Source: Bacillota bacterium (lineage in GTDB: Bacteria > Bacillota > Clostridia > Acetivibrionales > DTU013). From it: a stretch of 64,000 nt of DNA. The stretch covers positions 62,001 through 126,000 of the forward strand of contig JAEZRE010000009.1 in the NCBI GenBank assembly GCA_023412915.1. Reading direction: 5' to 3'. The notes under the pieces are model-generated. The model was not told the DNA's origin. It searched no databases and saw only the letters and a list, made by a program, of their open reading frames with translations. The first letter of the stretch is position 1; every line of letters begins with the position of its first letter. This document shows positions 62,097 through 64,000 of the stretch, one piece after another. A program made the position numbers and the translations under genes.

Positions 62097-62904
62097 TCTG
62101 AGAAAAAGCTACGGAAGACTCGACGTACTCAAAGGTATCACCATCACAATCAGCGAGGGAGAAAAAGTCGCTATCGTAGGCCCTTCCGGAAGCGGGAAGA
62201 GCACGTTTCTGCGGTGCCTCAACTGTATGGAAGACCCGACCGGCGGCTCCATCATATTTGAGGGCGTCGATCTGGCGGATATGAAAGTTGACATAAATAT
62301 TCACCGCCGCCATATGGGAATGGTCTTTCAGCAGTTCAACCTTTTCAACAACAAGACCGTTATCGGAAATATAATGCTTGCGCCGCTGCATGTTAAGCTG
62401 CACGACCTGCGCGTGAAGAAATTCAGGAATGCTTTCATAAAAGTCGGCAATGTATTCAGGAGCGAGAAGAAACCCCTTTATGAGATAAACACTACCAGGG
62501 ATGCAATAAAAGCCGAGGTCAAAGAAAACGCGCTCCGTCTGCTGAAAAGGATCGGCCTCGAGGACAAGGCCGGAGTATATCCTTCGACGCTCTCCGGCGG
62601 CCAGAAGCAAAGGATCGCTATCATCCGCGCTCTTGCAATGAACCCGAAGGTAATGCTTTTCGACGAGCCGACGTCCGCTCTCGACCCGGAGATGGTGGGT
62701 GAGGTCCTTGACCTTATCAGGCAGCTGGCTGACGAAGGCATGACGATGGTTATAGTGACCCATGAAATGGGGTTCGCAAAAGAAGTGGCGACAAGGGTAT
62801 TGTTTATGGATGAAGGGCAGATCCTGGAGGAAAACACGCCGGACAGGTTTTTTTCGGCCCCGAAGAATCCCAGGGCAAGGGAATTTTTGTCCAAGGTGCT
62901 GTGA
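62080..62904 (+). CDS. Amino-acid ABC transporter ATP-binding protein with insertion
   Basis: A 274-residue GlnQ/HisP-like ATPase. Walker A GPSGSGKS (34-41), Q-loop MVFQQFNLF, signature [15 protein letters not shown] (171-185), Walker [14 protein letters not shown] (191-203) and the H-loop VTHEMGF are intact. Between LAPLHVK and the helix [10 protein letters not shown] it carries about 30 extra residues (about 107-148, basic, including [18 protein letters not shown]) relative to typical GlnQ proteins, which are about 240 long. The start is GTG 62080 behind GGAAAGGAG. Confidence 0.95.
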   Translation: MIDVIDLRKSYGRLDVLKGITITISEGEKVAIVGPSGSGKSTFLRCLNCMEDPTGGSIIFEGVDLADMKVDINIHRRHMGMVFQQFNLFNNKTVIGNIMLAPLHVKLHDLRVKKFRNAFIKVGNVFRSEKKPLYEINTTRDAIKAEVKENALRLLKRIGLEDKAGVYPSTLSGGQKQRIAIIRALAMNPKVMLFDEPTSALDPEMVGEVLDLIRQLADEGMTMVIVTHEMGFAKEVATRVLFMDEGQILEENTPDRFFSAPKNPRAREFLSKVL

Positions 62905-63381
62905 GACTGCAAAGGTGCTTTAACCTGCCGCAGGGAACGGCGCCGTGCATGGAATGCTAACGCATACCAGCGAGCAAGGGCCGCTTTACAGTGATCTACG
63001 GCCCCGAAATCTGTCAAATCCCCGAAGAAGATAAATGAATTGTTCAGAGTGACTATATACGGCCGAGTCCGGCCTGATCCGTAATCCTATACGATACCGC
63101 CCGATACCGCCAGGTTTATTCCGCCGGTATGGGCGTTCTTTTTCTTGTCGCCGATAATATCCATAGCCGCTTATTTCGCCTGCGCGAGTTTCCTTCCGGC
63201 ATATCCGCGAATAAATTCCTGCAACCTGTATTTCTATCCGCCGGAGGCATTAAATGTTACATGCCTATTACAGTATTATTACAATTCGTTTTTAAGGAAA
63301 TATAATGCAGGCATTTTGTAGTATTATGGAAATGTATATACAAAATTCTGCCATAACTAAAGAGATTACCGGAGAATACTA
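62905..63381. other. Gene-poor region before the SLH gene
   Basis: About 480 bases. It contains a GGGCCG/CGGCCC hairpin near 62970, GGCC-GAGTCC-GGCC at 63061, a terminator at 63098, a 13-codon frame with a good ribosome site at 63254, and a TATAAT at 63301 as a possible -10 for the SLH gene. No larger gene is supported. Confidence 0.5.
63098..63142 (+). terminator. Terminator of the amino-acid transporter operon
   Basis: CGCCC-ATACCG-C pairs with G-CGGTAT-GGGCG around an AGGTTTATTCC loop, followed by TTCTTTTTC. Confidence 0.6.
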
Positions 63382-64000
63382 ATGAACGGAACCGCATTTA
63401 AGAGAAAAACCGAACATAATAGCAAAATCGCACATAATAAAATCGCACTGCGCTTTTTACATATTTATAACAAGCTGCTTGCAGGCCTGGTCTTTGCAGG
63501 TATGTTTTTCATGGTTGTCAACGGCGCCAATTACGCAGCAGCCGATACTGTCTTCAAGGACATTCAGGGCCACTGGGCGGAGGCGGATATCGGCAGGGCC
63601 GTGAATGCCGGTTACATCAAAGGCTACGCCGACTCCACCTTCAAACCGGATAATCCCGTAAAACGATCCGAATTCGTAACCATGCTCAACGCGGCTTTCG
63701 GGGTCCCCGTCGGCGGAACGGGCTCGAATTTTCTCGACGTCCATGAAAGCGACTGGTTTGCACAGAGTATTTGGTCGGCAGTGAATGCGGGCTATATGGA
63801 TATATATACCGACAATATCTTCAATCCCAACCTGCCGATACCCAGGCAGGAAGCGGCCGCACTTACCGCAAAGCTGGCATGTACCAGTCCCGGGACCGGC
63901 GTGAAGGCTTTCACAGACTCGGACGGCATAGCAGGGTGGGCGATCAGGCAGATAGACGCGCTTGTATCCGCCGGGATCATGGACGGATACCCTGACGGAA
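63382..64000 (+). CDS. SLH-domain protein, N-terminal part (runs off the window)
   Basis: The frame from ATG 63382 stays open to the window end (206 codons). GGAG lies seven bases upstream. A long basic N-terminal region precedes a hydrophobic signal segment (about residues 35-55), after which at least two and probably three SLH repeats begin at once: FKDIQGHWAEADIGRAVNAG with GYADSTFKPDNPVKRSEFV, then FLDVHESDWFAQSIWSAVNAG, and FTDSDGIAGWAIRQIDALVSAG. N-terminal SLH repeats anchor large exported proteins to the wall; the functional part lies beyond the window. Confidence 0.88.
   Translation, partial: MNGTAFKRKTEHNSKIAHNKIALRFLHIYNKLLAGLVFAGMFFMVVNGANYAAADTVFKDIQGHWAEADIGRAVNAGYIKGYADSTFKPDNPVKRSEFVTMLNAAFGVPVGGTGSNFLDVHESDWFAQSIWSAVNAGYMDIYTDNIFNPNLPIPRQEAAALTAKLACTSPGTGVKAFTDSDGIAGWAIRQIDALVSAGIMDGYPDG

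Overview
The window is one continuous stretch of bacterial chromosome, with no rRNA, tRNA, transposase, integrase or CRISPR array that I can recognise. It most likely comes from an anaerobic, plant-fibre-degrading member of the Clostridia (Bacillota), perhaps near the Acetivibrio/Ruminiclostridium group. The reasons are strong AGGAGG-type ribosome sites with frequent GTG and TTG starts, S-layer-homology surface proteins, SipW/camelysin genes, an AraR-type arabinose regulator, and a Cel5-type cellulase with tandem CBM17/28-like modules. The genus is inference; base composition was judged by eye only.

Layout. 1-7 kb: a truncated sensor kinase, a three-domain DNA ligase D, a phosphotriesterase-like hydrolase, a DUF362-ferredoxin protein and a MATE exporter. 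7.1-10.8 kb: a tight leftward operon encoding an RFAP-synthase-like GHMP protein, a TrpF-like isomerase, a zinc alcohol dehydrogenase and a DhnA-type class I aldolase; it matches no pathway I know. 11.3-16 kb: a lipoprotein cellulase, uridine kinase and a GH18 protein, each with recognisable promoters or terminators. 16.3-23.3 kb: an AraR-type repressor followed by a sugar kinase, two cytoplasmic carbohydrate-active proteins and an amidohydrolase. 23.4-33.4 kb: a serine hydrolase, a membrane-anchored GNAT protein, a MacB-like ABC exporter with adaptor and two-component system, and a thioredoxin/thioredoxin-reductase fusion. 33.7-35 kb: an aldose epimerase and a gene-free stretch that folds into an elaborate nested structure, a candidate large structured RNA.

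35-41.9 kb: a MalT/LuxR-type regulator divergent from a four-gene surface-protein set (four-helix-bundle protein, two lipoproteins, SLH protein). 41.9-46.7 kb: a six-gene leftward locus for a TasA/camelysin-like matrix system. It has two camelysin-like subunits (one fused to a CBM2-like cellulose-binding module), a small secreted protein, an intact SipW signal peptidase, an ABC-ATPase with degenerate nucleotide motifs, and a permease fused to a SipW-like domain that has lost both catalytic residues. This is the most likely undescribed protein system in the window.

47-60 kb: phosphofructokinase (with a PerR-box-like site upstream), an AEC transporter, an S41 protease, a second MATE exporter, several small or unknown proteins, a WYL regulator with a GyrI-like protein, and an acyl-CoA synthetase with an XRE-cupin regulator. 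60.4-63 kb: a polar amino-acid ABC transporter whose binding protein looks circularly permuted. The window ends inside an SLH protein gene.

Identifications rest on reading motifs and family resemblance, without database searches. RNA structures and regulatory sites were found by eye and should be treated as predictions.
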